Positions 40,047-49,244 of a stretch of 54,541 bases of DNA are shown here, piece by piece. Numbering within the stretch: position 1 is the stretch's first letter; each line of letters opens with the position of its first letter. This DNA comes from Bifidobacterium sp. (GTDB lineage Bacteria; Actinomycetota; Actinomycetes; Actinomycetales; Bifidobacteriaceae). Under the pieces are notes generated by a model. It had not been told where the DNA came from. It searched no databases and was given only the letters and a program-made list of their open reading frames with translations. The stretch is from assembly GCA_022739095.1 (NCBI GenBank), contig JAIJEI010000002.1:1-54541 (forward strand). Direction: 5' to 3'. The position numbers and the translations under genes are program-made.

Positions 40047-40541
40047 ATGGCTTTGGAAGTGAAGCGCAAGCGCGTGGACGTCGACCTCATATTGGATCAG
40101 GAGAAGGCCGAACAGGTCGCCGCATTGGGAGCCGACCTGGAACGCGCCATGGCGCAGCATGTGACCGAGGGCGGCAACGCCGCCGCCAAACGCATCGCCG
40201 AACAGATCGACAGGCTACGCGGCGAGGTGAAGGACGACACCGTCCGCATCACCTTGGAGGCGCTGCCGCTCTCCCAGTGGCGTCAGGTACTCGAGGCGAA
40301 CACCGTCACCGAGAACGGCGTACCGAAGCAGCGCATCGAGGACATCTGCGCCGACGCCATCAGACTCATGGTCAGGAAGACCGTGCCGGAAACCCCCGTG
40401 GAAGAGCTGGCGAACGTCATGACCGAACTGTCCGACGGCCAGATCAGCCCCATCTGGTACGCGATCCGTGACCTGAATGCGAAGCTCATCGACCCAAAAG
40501 ACGCACTCGAATCAGCCTCGCGGATAATCCGCAGACGGTAA
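40047..40541 (+). CDS. Tail assembly chaperone, upstream frame (gpG-like)
   Basis: 164 residues with AGAAAGG upstream. DLILDQEKAEQVAALGADLE and an alpha-beta chaperone fold. Before its stop lies the slippery heptamer CCCAAAA at 40493-40499, in the frame needed for a -1 shift into the second chaperone part. It assists tape-measure folding during tail assembly. Confidence 0.88.
   Translation: MALEVKRKRVDVDLILDQEKAEQVAALGADLERAMAQHVTEGGNAAAKRIAEQIDRLRGEVKDDTVRITLEALPLSQWRQVLEANTVTENGVPKQRIEDICADAIRLMVRKTVPETPVEELANVMTELSDGQISPIWYAIRDLNAKLIDPKDALESASRIIRRR
40493..40499 (+). other. -1 ribosomal frameshift site CCCAAAA
   Basis: The heptamer is read C-CCA-AAA in the chaperone frame, the X-XXY-YYZ form. 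After slippage the frame is open from AGA at 40499 to the stop at 40907-40909. Confidence 0.85.
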
Positions 40542-40909
40542 GGGAACTGCGAATCTGCCAGAAGCTCGGCATCAGCTACAAACGGTGGCTCGGCTGGGAA
40601 CCGTCATATCGGGTGGAAAGGGACGGGCATAGGCGCATCACCGGCTATACGCCGGAAACCGAATGGGATGCGACCGAGCGCGAATGGATGCTCGCGCTCG
40701 ACGAATACGAGCGCACGCTGTGCCCGCGCTGCGGTATGCCCGCCAGCATATGCCATGACGAGCTAGCCCCCACCAAATACGCGAGCGATGTCGGCGTCTG
40801 CCAGATCGACCTGATGCGCCGCATCGGGCTCGAAGAATACCGCAAGGATCATTCCGCGGAATCCGCCACGAAACTTGACTCGCTGACCGTGGGCATCAAC
40901 CCACGATGA
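40499..40909 (+). CDS. Tail assembly chaperone, -1 frame extension (gpGT-like)
   Basis: Made as a fusion with the first 151 residues of the gene at 40047, giving about 287 residues in total. The extension reads ADNPQTVRELRICQKLGISY and later TLCPRCGMPASICHDEL, a possible zinc knuckle. There is no ribosome site for separate translation near its start. Position directly before the tape measure gene is the standard one. Confidence 0.85.
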   Translation, partial: RRTRISLADNPQTVRELRICQKLGISYKRWLGWEPSYRVERDGHRRITGYTPETEWDATEREWMLALDEYERTLCPRCGMPASICHDELAPTKYASDVGVCQIDLMRRIGLEEYRKDHSAESATKLDSLTVGINPR

Positions 40910-40928
40910 TCCGACAGGAGGATATGCC

Positions 40929-43900
40929 ATGGCCGGTGGCCTGAACCGCAACATCACCGTCCGTCTGCTCGCGGACACCAGCAATTTCACCGCCGGCATG
41001 GCCAAGGTATCCGGCGAAAGCCAGAAGACCGCGACCACCATGGAAGCCGCCGGAGGCAAATCGAAGCTCATCACCACCGGCATCGCCGCCGCAGGCGTCG
41101 CCGCCACCGCACTGGGCGCGGCCGCCATCAAAATGGCAGCGGACTTCGACGCCAGCATGTCGACGGTGCAGGCCAACACCGGAGCCAGCGCAGATGAGAT
41201 GAATCAGCTCCGTCAGGCCGCCATCGACGCCGGCGCCGACACCATATACTCGGCCACCGAATCCGCCGACGCCATCAACGAACTCGGCAAAGCCGGCCTA
41301 TCAACCTCGGATATTCTCTCCGGCGGTTTGAGCGGCGCATTGAACCTCGCAGCGTCCGACGGCATGGCCGTAGGCGACGCCGCCGAACTCATGGCCACCA
41401 CCCTCAAACAGTTCAACCTGACTGGCGCTCAATCCTCCCAGGTGGCCGACGCGCTGGCGGCCGGCGCAGGCAAGGCCGTGGGCTCCGCCCATGACCTCGG
41501 CCTCGCATTGAATCAGGCGGGTCTGGTGGCCAACAGCATGGGCGTCAGCATGCAGGAGACCACCGGCACGCTCGCCGCGTTCGCCAACGCCGGCATGATA
41601 GGCAGTGACGCGGGCACCAGCCTCAAGACCATGCTCCAACGACTGGCCAGCCCCACCGACAAGGCGCAGACCCTCATGGACGAGCTCGGCATCAACGTGT
41701 ACGACGCCAATGGCAAGTTCATCGGCCTTGCCGGTGCCGCAGGCCAATTGCAGAACGGTTTGAGCGGCCTGAGTCAGCAGGAACGCAATGCCGCGCTCAA
41801 CACCATCTTCGGAGCCGACGCGGTGCGAGCCGCGAACGTGCTCTACGAGCAGGGCGCGGAAGGCATCGACGACTGGACGAAAGCCGTCAGCCAATCCGGC
41901 TACGCCGCGGACCTCGCCGCCAAGAAGAACGACAACCTGAAAGGCGATCTGGAGAATCTGAGCGGCTCTTTCGAATCCCTCATGATCTCTTTGGGCGAGG
42001 GAGGTCAGGGACCATTGCGCTCCCTCGTGCAGACACTCGACACCCTTGTTGACGGTTTCGCGTCATTGCCTGCGCCCGTGCAGCAGTCCATAGTGCTGAT
42101 GGCGGCTCTGGTTGGAGGCAGTGTCGCAGTCCACAAAGCGATGGGGCCGCTGAACTCTAGTAGCAGCCAGCTTGCGCAAACCCTCGGATTGATTGCCGAC
42201 CCAGGGCAAAGGCTCATAGGCCTCGGCTCCGGAATCGCGTCAGCGTTCCAGACATGGGGCGCGACTTTCGGCAGTGCAGAATCTCAGATAAACACGTTTG
42301 GCACCACTATCAGTCGTTCTCAAGGCGTTATGGCCGGTTTCAAAAACCTGGGAAGCGGCATAGTATCGTTGCTGGGTGGACCGTGGGGCATGGCGTTGAC
42401 CGCCGCAACAGTCGTACTCGGCTATTTCGCCAACAAAGCGGCGAAAGCCAAGCAGGAGGCCGAAACTCTTACTTCGGCGATGAACGCCGGTACCGATGCG
42501 GCCAACGCGCTGGCGACCGCCATCATCAACGGTGACTGGGGAGATTCCGCCTTTGGCTTCAAGGACATGTCCAGCAACGTCAAGGGCCTCAATGACGCGC
42601 TCAAGGAATGCGGCATCAGCGCGGCCGTGTTCGCCAAGGCCGCCACCGGCAACAAGGCCGCGATACGCGAGGTCAACAAGGCGCTCGAAAATCACGAACA
42701 GGCCAACAACCGGTACATTCACGGCATGAACGTCGGCAAAGAACAGTCCGATCTCATCCGCGGCGCACTCAAGGAAGCCTCCGGCCAGATCGGCGACAAT
42801 GCGGCGAAGACTAAGGAACTGGCTGACGCCAACGATGAGCTTGGCAGTTCCAGTGGTTCCGCCGCAGATGGGTTGAATCAGATTGCTGGCAGCGCCAGTG
42901 ACGCCAGTGACGCCATCGATGATTTGGTCAAGAGCTTCCTCAGCCTGCCGGGAGTGCAGTTGTCAGCGGATCAGGCCGTCACCCAATTCAATCAGGGGAT
43001 ACTCGACCTTAACGAGAACATCGCGAAGAACGGCAGAGTGCTCGATGTCAACGGCAACGCTCTGGCGGGCTATGAGTCTCAGGCGTATGACAGCCAGTCC
43101 GCTCTGCAGGGGCTTGCGTCCACCGCGCAGAGCACGGCGAAGAAGATCATCGAGGAGGGTCAGGCCCACGGCGATGCTGCTGCTGCTACCCAGCAGGCGG
43201 GCGATATCCTAGAACGGGCACGTAAGGCGTACATCGACAACGCGACCGCAGCTGGCATGTGCGCCGACGCGGCCGCCGGCCAGGCCGACCGATACGGGTT
43301 GGCCCGCAGTCAGGCCGACAACCTGCGTCAGAGCATCGAGAATATGAACAGCACGGCCGCCAACCCTGTTGACGTAAAGATTACGATCACGGACGAGGCC
43401 AGCGACGTGCTGGATAAGGTGAAGGTGAAAGTCAAGAAAATCGATGACAAGACCGTGCGTTTGACCGGTGACGACAAAGACCTCATGGACAAGATCGCCG
43501 ACGCAACCAACGCGAAGGTCGACCCCAAAACCGGCTATCTGGACTTGGACAAGAGCCAGTTCGATATAGCGATGGCTTTGGCGGCCGGAGCCACCATCGA
43601 CGACAAGACCGGTATCCTCAAGGGCAACAACGATCCACTGTTCAATAAGATGGCCGAGGCCAACGGTTGGCAGATAGACCCGAAAACCGGCTACATCTAC
43701 GGCGAGAACGATCAGGCTTTGCAAGCGATCCGCGACGTGAACAACGAACCCTTGGAAACCCCGAGGGAGGTCACGGTCACCACGAACATCGTCCGCAACT
43801 TCATTGATAACTACATGAAAAACGACGTGCCGGATGACAGCGTGGGCGTTCGCCCGCCCAGTAAGACCGGCGGCCTGTTCACCGGCTACGGGGTTTCGAT

Positions 43901-44243
43901 GCGCGGCTACGCCACTGGCGGCCGCGTCATCGAGGGCCTCCTGCCAGGCAAGGCCACCACTACGGGCGGCGACAACATCACGTTGGCGAACGCGCGAGTC
44001 AAAAGCGGTGAATTCGTGTCCAACGTGAAATCCGTCGCATATTATGGCGCCGACACATACGCGGCCATGAACCGCCGGCAGATACCCAAGGAATCGTTCT
44101 CCGGTCGGGAGATCGACGTGAGCGGCGTCATCGAGGAGATACGCGCCTTCCGCGAGCAGATCGGCCCCATCATCAGCGCGTATGCCCCGCAAATCGGCAA
44201 ACGCGACTTACAGCGGCTCACCAAGGAGGCTTTGCGCACATGA
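40929..44243 (+). CDS. Tape measure protein
   Basis: 1104 residues, the longest phage gene; its length should set tail length. N-terminal coiled core with the TP901-type block DASMSTVQANTGASADEMNQ and NELGKAGLSTSDILSGGLSG; hydrophobic segments around residues 390-500 (VLMAALVGGSVAVHKAM and WGMALTAATVVLGYFANKAA); then a repetitive part with DPKTGYLDLDKSQ and DPKTGYIYGENDQ. No lesions. RBS ACAGGAGG. Confidence 0.95.
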   Translation: MAGGLNRNITVRLLADTSNFTAGMAKVSGESQKTATTMEAAGGKSKLITTGIAAAGVAATALGAAAIKMAADFDASMSTVQANTGASADEMNQLRQAAIDAGADTIYSATESADAINELGKAGLSTSDILSGGLSGALNLAASDGMAVGDAAELMATTLKQFNLTGAQSSQVADALAAGAGKAVGSAHDLGLALNQAGLVANSMGVSMQETTGTLAAFANAGMIGSDAGTSLKTMLQRLASPTDKAQTLMDELGINVYDANGKFIGLAGAAGQLQNGLSGLSQQERNAALNTIFGADAVRAANVLYEQGAEGIDDWTKAVSQSGYAADLAAKKNDNLKGDLENLSGSFESLMISLGEGGQGPLRSLVQTLDTLVDGFASLPAPVQQSIVLMAALVGGSVAVHKAMGPLNSSSSQLAQTLGLIADPGQRLIGLGSGIASAFQTWGATFGSAESQINTFGTTISRSQGVMAGFKNLGSGIVSLLGGPWGMALTAATVVLGYFANKAAKAKQEAETLTSAMNAGTDAANALATAIINGDWGDSAFGFKDMSSNVKGLNDALKECGISAAVFAKAATGNKAAIREVNKALENHEQANNRYIHGMNVGKEQSDLIRGALKEASGQIGDNAAKTKELADANDELGSSSGSAADGLNQIAGSASDASDAIDDLVKSFLSLPGVQLSADQAVTQFNQGILDLNENIAKNGRVLDVNGNALAGYESQAYDSQSALQGLASTAQSTAKKIIEEGQAHGDAAAATQQAGDILERARKAYIDNATAAGMCADAAAGQADRYGLARSQADNLRQSIENMNSTAANPVDVKITITDEASDVLDKVKVKVKKIDDKTVRLTGDDKDLMDKIADATNAKVDPKTGYLDLDKSQFDIAMALAAGATIDDKTGILKGNNDPLFNKMAEANGWQIDPKTGYIYGENDQALQAIRDVNNEPLETPREVTVTTNIVRNFIDNYMKNDVPDDSVGVRPPSKTGGLFTGYGVSMRGYATGGRVIEGLLPGKATTTGGDNITLANARVKSGEFVSNVKSVAYYGADTYAAMNRRQIPKESFSGREIDVSGVIEEIRAFREQIGPIISAYAPQIGKRDLQRLTKEALRT

Positions 44244-45076
44244 TGCACACGCTCACCTACACGTCACCCCGCGCCGGAACCGTGATTGATCTCGCCGACC
44301 AGGAGGGAATCATGTGCGGGCAGATCACGGAGCTACGCACCCGCGCATGGGAGGCCGAGCTCGGCTACCGGTCATTGCAGGCCACGCGGCCCGCGAAGAC
44401 CGTCAAGGTCACCGGGCTCGTCTACGGTATCCCGGCGCTCGAAAAGGCCGAGGAACTGTTCGACGCGGACATGTACGCCTACCTCAACGATGCCGCGAAA
44501 CCCGGCGTCATCACGGTGGACGGATGGTCGCAGACCTGCCTCGTGGTCGGCCACGAACCTGACTACATATCGCCCCTGCTCGTGCGCGGCGATTTCACGG
44601 TCGCCTTGCTTGACGGGGTGTGGCACAAACCGGTCAAGCAGAGCTTCAGCCGGTCGACGGCCCGCTACAACAGGGGCAAGGATTATCCCTACGACTATCG
44701 CTACGATTACGCGCCGACCCGCAACGTCAGCAGCATCGACAACCAATCCGCCCTGCCCTCGCGCATGAGGCTCACCATTTACGGGCCGGTCTCTACGCCG
44801 AGCATCATCATCGGCGGCAACAAGGTGATAGCCGACGTGAGCATCCCATCCGGCGGCTACCTCATCATCGACGGCACCGGCTCACCCCGCACGGCCGTGA
44901 TGGTCGCCGCCAACGGCGACATCACCAACGTGTTCGACAAGACTCATCGCGACCAGGCCTCCAACGAATACGCGTTCGCCACCCTCCCGCCGGGACTGCA
45001 GCAGGTCTCATGGGATGAATCGTTCGGGTTCGACGTGGAGTACTGGTTGGAGCAGACGGGACTGCCATGGACCTGA
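44240..45076 (+). CDS. Distal tail protein
   Basis: 278 residues; the ATG at 44240 is better spaced from AGGAGG (about 10 bases) than the one at 44243. An N-terminal Dit-like beta domain with RTRAWEAELGYRSLQATRPA and a C-terminal half with SIPSGGYLIIDGTGSPRTAV (galectin-like in family members). It forms the hub between tail tube and tip. Confidence 0.85.
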   Translation: MMHTLTYTSPRAGTVIDLADQEGIMCGQITELRTRAWEAELGYRSLQATRPAKTVKVTGLVYGIPALEKAEELFDADMYAYLNDAAKPGVITVDGWSQTCLVVGHEPDYISPLLVRGDFTVALLDGVWHKPVKQSFSRSTARYNRGKDYPYDYRYDYAPTRNVSSIDNQSALPSRMRLTIYGPVSTPSIIIGGNKVIADVSIPSGGYLIIDGTGSPRTAVMVAANGDITNVFDKTHRDQASNEYAFATLPPGLQQVSWDESFGFDVEYWLEQTGLPWT

Positions 45077-46050
45077 TCTGGACCAATACCTCTCACGTGC
45101 CGCAGGGCGAACTCGTCTCCCCCGCACTCGACATGCAGTACGGTGACGAGCAGAATGATTTCGAACTTACTCACTCCACCCCCGGACTGTTGCTCTTCGA
45201 CGGCTGCTACATCGGGGCGGAAGGCACCGAGTTCGGAGGCCGCGTCGACGCGGTGCGTATCACTGTGGATGACGGGCATGCCCTGTATACGCTCACCGGC
45301 CGCACATGGCACGGCTTGCTTGCAGGCAAGATCCTCCAACCCGACTCCGGCGCCGACCGTCTCACGGTCTCCGGCGACGCCAATAGCATCATCCGCACGA
45401 TAATCAGCCGGATCGGACTGTCCACGGTGTTCGACGTGCCCTCGGAAGCGAGCGGCATCACCCTCAGCAACTATTCGTTCCGCCGGTACATTACCGCGTG
45501 GGACGGGTTGCGCATGATGCTCACCGCGCAGGGAGCCAGACTCGACCTGACCTACACCGCTGGACGCTGCCGGATTCGCGCGGTCGCCGCCGACACGTAC
45601 GGCGACGCGGACAGCGACCAGCGCATCAGTTTCGAGGCGAAACGCATCTGGACCCAAGTCAACCACCTCACAGGCCTGGGCAAAGGCCAGCTGCGCAACA
45701 GGGCGCGCAGCGACTGGTACGCGGATGCGTCCGGCAACATCTCCCAGATCCAGACCCTGACCGGCGACCGGGAGATAGCTCAGACCTACGAGCTCACATC
45801 CTCCGAAGGCACCGAATTGTCCGACCAGACCAGGGACAAGCTCAAGGACATGTGGAAACAGGGCACTGTCGATTTGACGATCCCTGAGAATCTTGGCCTG
45901 CATATCGACGATCATGTGCGCGCATACGATGCGCTGACCGGCGTCAGCGTGGACAGCCCCATCGTGCGCATCACCGTCAAACTCGCCAACGGTACGCCAA
46001 CCATCCGATACGAAGCCGGCCAATACAGTTGGCCCGACGAACAAGACTAA
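45067..46050 (+). CDS. Tail tip protein, Gp37-like (ReqiPepy6 type)
   Basis: 327 residues. GGRVDAVRITVDDGHALYTL, LTGRTWHGLLAGKILQPDSG and FEAKRIWTQVNHLTGLGKGQ match the siphovirus Gp37-like tail-tip family common in actinophages. Overlaps the Dit gene by ten bases. It probably forms the tail-tip hub. Confidence 0.85.
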   Translation: MDLIWTNTSHVPQGELVSPALDMQYGDEQNDFELTHSTPGLLLFDGCYIGAEGTEFGGRVDAVRITVDDGHALYTLTGRTWHGLLAGKILQPDSGADRLTVSGDANSIIRTIISRIGLSTVFDVPSEASGITLSNYSFRRYITAWDGLRMMLTAQGARLDLTYTAGRCRIRAVAADTYGDADSDQRISFEAKRIWTQVNHLTGLGKGQLRNRARSDWYADASGNISQIQTLTGDREIAQTYELTSSEGTELSDQTRDKLKDMWKQGTVDLTIPENLGLHIDDHVRAYDALTGVSVDSPIVRITVKLANGTPTIRYEAGQYSWPDEQD

Positions 46051-46063
46051 AGGAGCAGCATTC

Positions 46064-46312
46064 ATGCCGAAACAGTCCAACATCACCCTCTACTCCTGTG
46101 ACCGGCCTTCGTGCGGCAACAAGAAGTACGTGTCGCCCAACGCGACGGCCAGCCCCGACTGGCATGAGGTCACGCGCATCGACCGCAACGGCAATCAGAG
46201 GAAAATCCTTTTTTGCGAATCCGACTACCAGCAGTACCTGCAGTTGGCTGAAAACCAGGACAAGGATTATGACCTCTGGCTCAACAAGCTCCTCAACGCG
46301 GAAGGCAAGTGA
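46064..46312 (+). CDS. Hypothetical small tail-region protein
   Basis: 82 residues with AAAGGAGCA upstream. LYSCDRPSCGNKKYVS and FCESDY give three or four cysteines that may bind zinc. No known domain; position suggests a tail-tip accessory. Confidence 0.7.
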   Translation: MPKQSNITLYSCDRPSCGNKKYVSPNATASPDWHEVTRIDRNGNQRKILFCESDYQQYLQLAENQDKDYDLWLNKLLNAEGK

Positions 46313-46314
46313 TT

Positions 46315-47193
46315 ATGGCAACCAACCTGCTTGTAACCGGCTCGCACGGCGGCGACGACCCGCACGTGGAATCGAAGCATGACGCGCTCATGCACGCCGC
46401 CATGCTCGGCCGAAGCGGATACATTTTGAAAACCCGGAATTGGACGGAAAAACCGACGGCGAAGGATGCGAACAACATCACCATCCCCGCGTGGGACCTC
46501 GTGGTCGAGGGCCGGCAGATCTATATCGCCGCGCCGATCGACGTGAACATCCAATCCGGCTCGCAAGGGCAAAAGCGACGCGATCTCATCGTGGCCCGGT
46601 ACTCGCTGAACTCAAACACCGGCGTGGAGACGGTCACCCTCGAAGCCATCAAGGGCAAGCCCAGCTCGGATTCGCCCGCGGATCCGACCATCGAGACCGG
46701 CAGCATCATCGGCGGGGCCATCGTCTCCGACCTGCCGCTCTGCCGCGTCAACCTCGATGGCATCACCATCACATCGATTGACACGCTGGTCAATGTCCTT
46801 CAACCCCTAGAGGATGTGTGGGGTTCCCTGACCCAGCGTATACGGTTCGACCGTTCCGGCACCACGAGCGCCGGGGACGAGATGCACCTGTCGGGCGCGA
46901 TACTGCCGGGCAGTCCCGCCATCGCGGTCATCAGCATCGTATGGGTCAACAAGGGCGCGTTCGTCACGCAGTCATGGAGGGGCATCACGCTGGCTCGCAT
47001 GATCGGATGGAAGGTGATCGGAGACGCCGTCCACACGCCGTGCGCGGAAAACGTAAATTACCCGGACTTGGGCGCGAACCAGTTCGTGGCAACAATCGCA
47101 GGGGAAATCCTGTACCTGACCCCCGGCTCGCTCAACATCGGTGCGGGAGCATGGCATCGCGGGTGTCTAATCGCGCCGGTCATCCCGGCCTAG
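46315..47193 (+). CDS. Receptor-binding/baseplate protein candidate
   Basis: 292 residues from the ATG at 46315. The N-terminal half (HDALMHAAMLGRSGYILKTR, IDVNIQSGSQGQKRRDLIVA, ARYSLNSNTGVETVTLEAI) resembles BppU-like upper baseplate domains. The C-terminal 120 residues, beta-rich, would be the host-binding part. It is the last tail gene, as expected for a receptor-binding protein. Confidence 0.78.
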   Translation: MATNLLVTGSHGGDDPHVESKHDALMHAAMLGRSGYILKTRNWTEKPTAKDANNITIPAWDLVVEGRQIYIAAPIDVNIQSGSQGQKRRDLIVARYSLNSNTGVETVTLEAIKGKPSSDSPADPTIETGSIIGGAIVSDLPLCRVNLDGITITSIDTLVNVLQPLEDVWGSLTQRIRFDRSGTTSAGDEMHLSGAILPGSPAIAVISIVWVNKGAFVTQSWRGITLARMIGWKVIGDAVHTPCAENVNYPDLGANQFVATIAGEILYLTPGSLNIGAGAWHRGCLIAPVIPA

Positions 47194-47366
47194 TCGGGCA
47201 TCGGGTCGGCGGTGCGCCATACGCCGGTGCATCCCGCGTACGCGCTGTTCGGATTGCCGAGCATCGTGACGGTGCCATTGGCCTCGTAGCCCACGCACGT
47301 GCTCTCACGCAGATTCCGCGTGCAATACGGCCAAAACCAGTTGGCCCAAAACTCTCGTAACAGCAT
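47190..47366 (-). CDS. Small opposite-strand protein after the receptor-binding gene
   Basis: 58 residues from the ATG at 47366, with GGAGG six bases upstream (on the minus strand). MLLREFWANWFWPYCTRNLR, three cysteines, no known domain. Its stop overlaps the convergent receptor-binding gene by four bases. Opposite orientation within the late operon suggests separate, perhaps lysogenic, expression. Confidence 0.6.
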   Translation of the reverse strand: MLLREFWANWFWPYCTRNLRESTCVGYEANGTVTMLGNPNSAYAGCTGVWRTADPMPD

Positions 47367-47377
47367 TTTCAACCTCC

Positions 47378-47428
47378 AAAACCCACACACCCAACGGCCA
47401 ATCCGCACGGGACGAACGTGTGGGTTTT
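47378..47428. terminator. Bidirectional hairpin after the tail genes
   Basis: Perfect arms AAAACCCACAC/GTGTGGGTTTT with a 29-base loop. On the plus strand it ends in TTTT; on the minus strand it forms the leader of the gene at 47366. Gap 47194-47451 holds only this and the minus-strand gene. Confidence 0.7.
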
Positions 47429-47451
47429 ACCCACCGTAAAGAAGATTTCCC

Positions 47452-47757
47452 ATGTCTTTGCTCACTCACGTCGTCGATTGGCTCGTGCCTTTTATCTGTG
47501 GCGGCGTGGCCACGGTTTTGGGCCTGATGTGGCGATGGGGCAAAGCCATGGTCAACGGGCTGCGCGAGCTCCTGCTGTGCCAGTTGGAGGACCTGCGCCG
47601 CGAAATGGTCATCGAGCACGACGGCGTGGCGGACGAGCACCTCAAATCACGCTCCCAACGCCTCTACGACAGCTATCACAGCCTGGGCGGCAACGGCCAC
47701 GGGACATCGCTCAACAACGACATCCAGAGTGCGCCGATAGCGCCACGACAATCCTGA
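47452..47757 (+). CDS. Small membrane protein in the lysis region
   Basis: 101 residues. One hydrophobic helix (VDWLVPFICGGVATVLGLMW, residues 8-27) then a helical soluble part. It precedes the endolysin gene and could be a holin-like or accessory lysis protein; with the second holin candidate damaged, this is the alternative. Family not recognised. Confidence 0.72.
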   Translation: MSLLTHVVDWLVPFICGGVATVLGLMWRWGKAMVNGLRELLLCQLEDLRREMVIEHDGVADEHLKSRSQRLYDSYHSLGGNGHGTSLNNDIQSAPIAPRQS

Positions 47758-47804
47758 CCCACGACCGTGGGCCACAAACAACAATCCCAGAGAAAGGGGA
47801 AACA

Positions 47805-48893
47805 TTGGTCAATAACAAGGACAAGCCGAAACCGTTGCGGAAGCGCCTGCTCGCCAAGGGTATGGCGCTGGCCGCCGCCATCTGTATGGCGACGCTCCCT
47901 GCGACCGCGCACGCGGACATGCAGGGCGTGGACATGTCCAACTGGCAGTGCGGCGCGGACGTGTACAGCATGCAGGCCGACTTCATTGTGGTCGGCACCA
48001 CATGGGGCACCGGACAGGTCAACAACAACTGTCTCGCGTCCGGCGTCAACACGGACGCCAACCGCATGATCGCCCAGGCGCAGGCATCCGGCAAGAAATA
48101 CGGCCTGTACCACTACGCGATGGGCGGCGATCCGGAAGCCGAGGCCCAATTCTTCTGGCGCAACACGTCGAACTATTGGCGTCACGGCATCGTGGCGCTC
48201 GACTGGGAGATGGACGACAACCCCGCATGGGGCAACTGGGACTGGGTACGCCGCTTCATGGCGGAATGCGAACGCCTTTCGGGCGGTGTGCGCCCATTGC
48301 TGTACACCGGCCCGGTCGCCGGCACCATCCCGTCCGACATCCGCGCCAGATACGGCCTGTGGATCGCCCAATACGCCAACATGAGCCCGACCGGCTACCA
48401 GGCCGACCCGTGGATGATAGGCGCGTACGGCGAGGCCATGCGCCAGTATTCCGGTACCGGCGTGGTCAACACGTGGAGCCCCATCGACCTCAACCTCTTC
48501 CGCGGCGAGGCATGGCAGTGGGACCTGTACGCCAACCCCGCCGGCGGTTCCACGACCCCATCCCAGCCGAGCACTCCCCCGGCCGACACGGGCGGCATCA
48601 GCCACACCATGCAATGGGGCGAGACCATCTGGGGACTCGCCGTCGCCTACAACGCGTGGCCCCTGTCCGCGTGGCATACGCCCAGCGGTGACATCAACCG
48701 CTACTACGTGGGCGACGTCGTCACCTACGGCGGCGCCGCCCCCGCATCATCCGGCGGGGTCTCCACGGTCCTCCAGTGGGGCGACACCGTGTGGGATTTC
48801 GCCACCGCGCACGGTTACAGCGTCAGCCGCTGCACCGTACCATCCGGCAACATCAACGTCTACTACGTGGGCGACGTGGTGACCTGCCGCTGA
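47805..48893 (+). CDS. Secreted GH25 endolysin (muramidase) with LysM-like repeats
   Basis: 362 residues from a TTG at 47805 with GAAAGGGG upstream. A signal peptide (KRLLAKGMALAAAICMATLP, cleavage near AHA-DM at residue 38) leads into a GH25 lysozyme domain (MQGVDMSNWQCGADVYS, VALDWEMDDNPAWG with the catalytic acids, GLWIAQYANM). Two C-terminal repeats (TMQWGETIWGLAV and TVLQWGDTVWDFAT, each ending YYVGDVVT) look like LysM wall-binding units. Export by Sec would make lysis less dependent on a holin. Confidence 0.94.
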   Translation: MVNNKDKPKPLRKRLLAKGMALAAAICMATLPATAHADMQGVDMSNWQCGADVYSMQADFIVVGTTWGTGQVNNNCLASGVNTDANRMIAQAQASGKKYGLYHYAMGGDPEAEAQFFWRNTSNYWRHGIVALDWEMDDNPAWGNWDWVRRFMAECERLSGGVRPLLYTGPVAGTIPSDIRARYGLWIAQYANMSPTGYQADPWMIGAYGEAMRQYSGTGVVNTWSPIDLNLFRGEAWQWDLYANPAGGSTTPSQPSTPPADTGGISHTMQWGETIWGLAVAYNAWPLSAWHTPSGDINRYYVGDVVTYGGAAPASSGGVSTVLQWGDTVWDFATAHGYSVSRCTVPSGNINVYYVGDVVTCR

Positions 48894-48902
48894 CCCAAAC
48901 CA

Positions 48903-48934
48903 ATGCCGCCACCCGCATAACCGGGTGACGGCAT
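48903..48934. terminator. Hairpin between endolysin and holin
   Basis: ATGCCG-CACCCG / CGGGTG-CGGCAT arms with a single mismatch and a six-base loop. No T tract, so termination is uncertain; it may stabilise the endolysin mRNA. Confidence 0.55.
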
Positions 48935-48971
48935 CACCCCATCATCATCCCCTATTGATCGGAGCAAAAAC

Positions 48972-49233
48972 ATGACCGACAATCCAACCGAAACACCGGC
49001 ATCCACCGGCGACGTGCCCGACTGGCTCATCCCCGGCCGCGTCTACGACATCCTCAAATGGCTCGGCCTCATCGTCCTGCCCGCACTCGCCGTGTTCGTC
49101 AACACGGTCGGCCCCGCATGGGGCTGGCCCCACGTGGACGCCATCGTGACCACGCTCAACGCTCATCGGCATCCTCGCCGGCGCGCTCATCGGCGTCAGC
49201 GCCATCAAACAACACATCGACCTCGCCGCATAA
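48972..49233 (+). pseudogene. Holin with a one-base insertion
   Basis: RBS GGAG upstream. The first helix (YDILKWLGLIVLPALAVFVN) is intact. After VDAIVTTLNA the frame shifts. Removing the T at 49163 restores AIGILAGALIGVSAIKQHID and a stop at 49231-49233, a normal two-helix holin of about 86 residues. As read, the frame runs on to 49373 with a basic non-membrane tail, so pore formation is doubtful. Confidence 0.82.
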
Positions 49234-49244
49234 CCACACATAGT

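Noticed and set aside
46315..47451. Shufflon or invertible receptor-binding cassette
   Set aside because: No invertase gene and no paired inverted repeats within the receptor-binding gene were found; the only dyad is a hairpin terminator.
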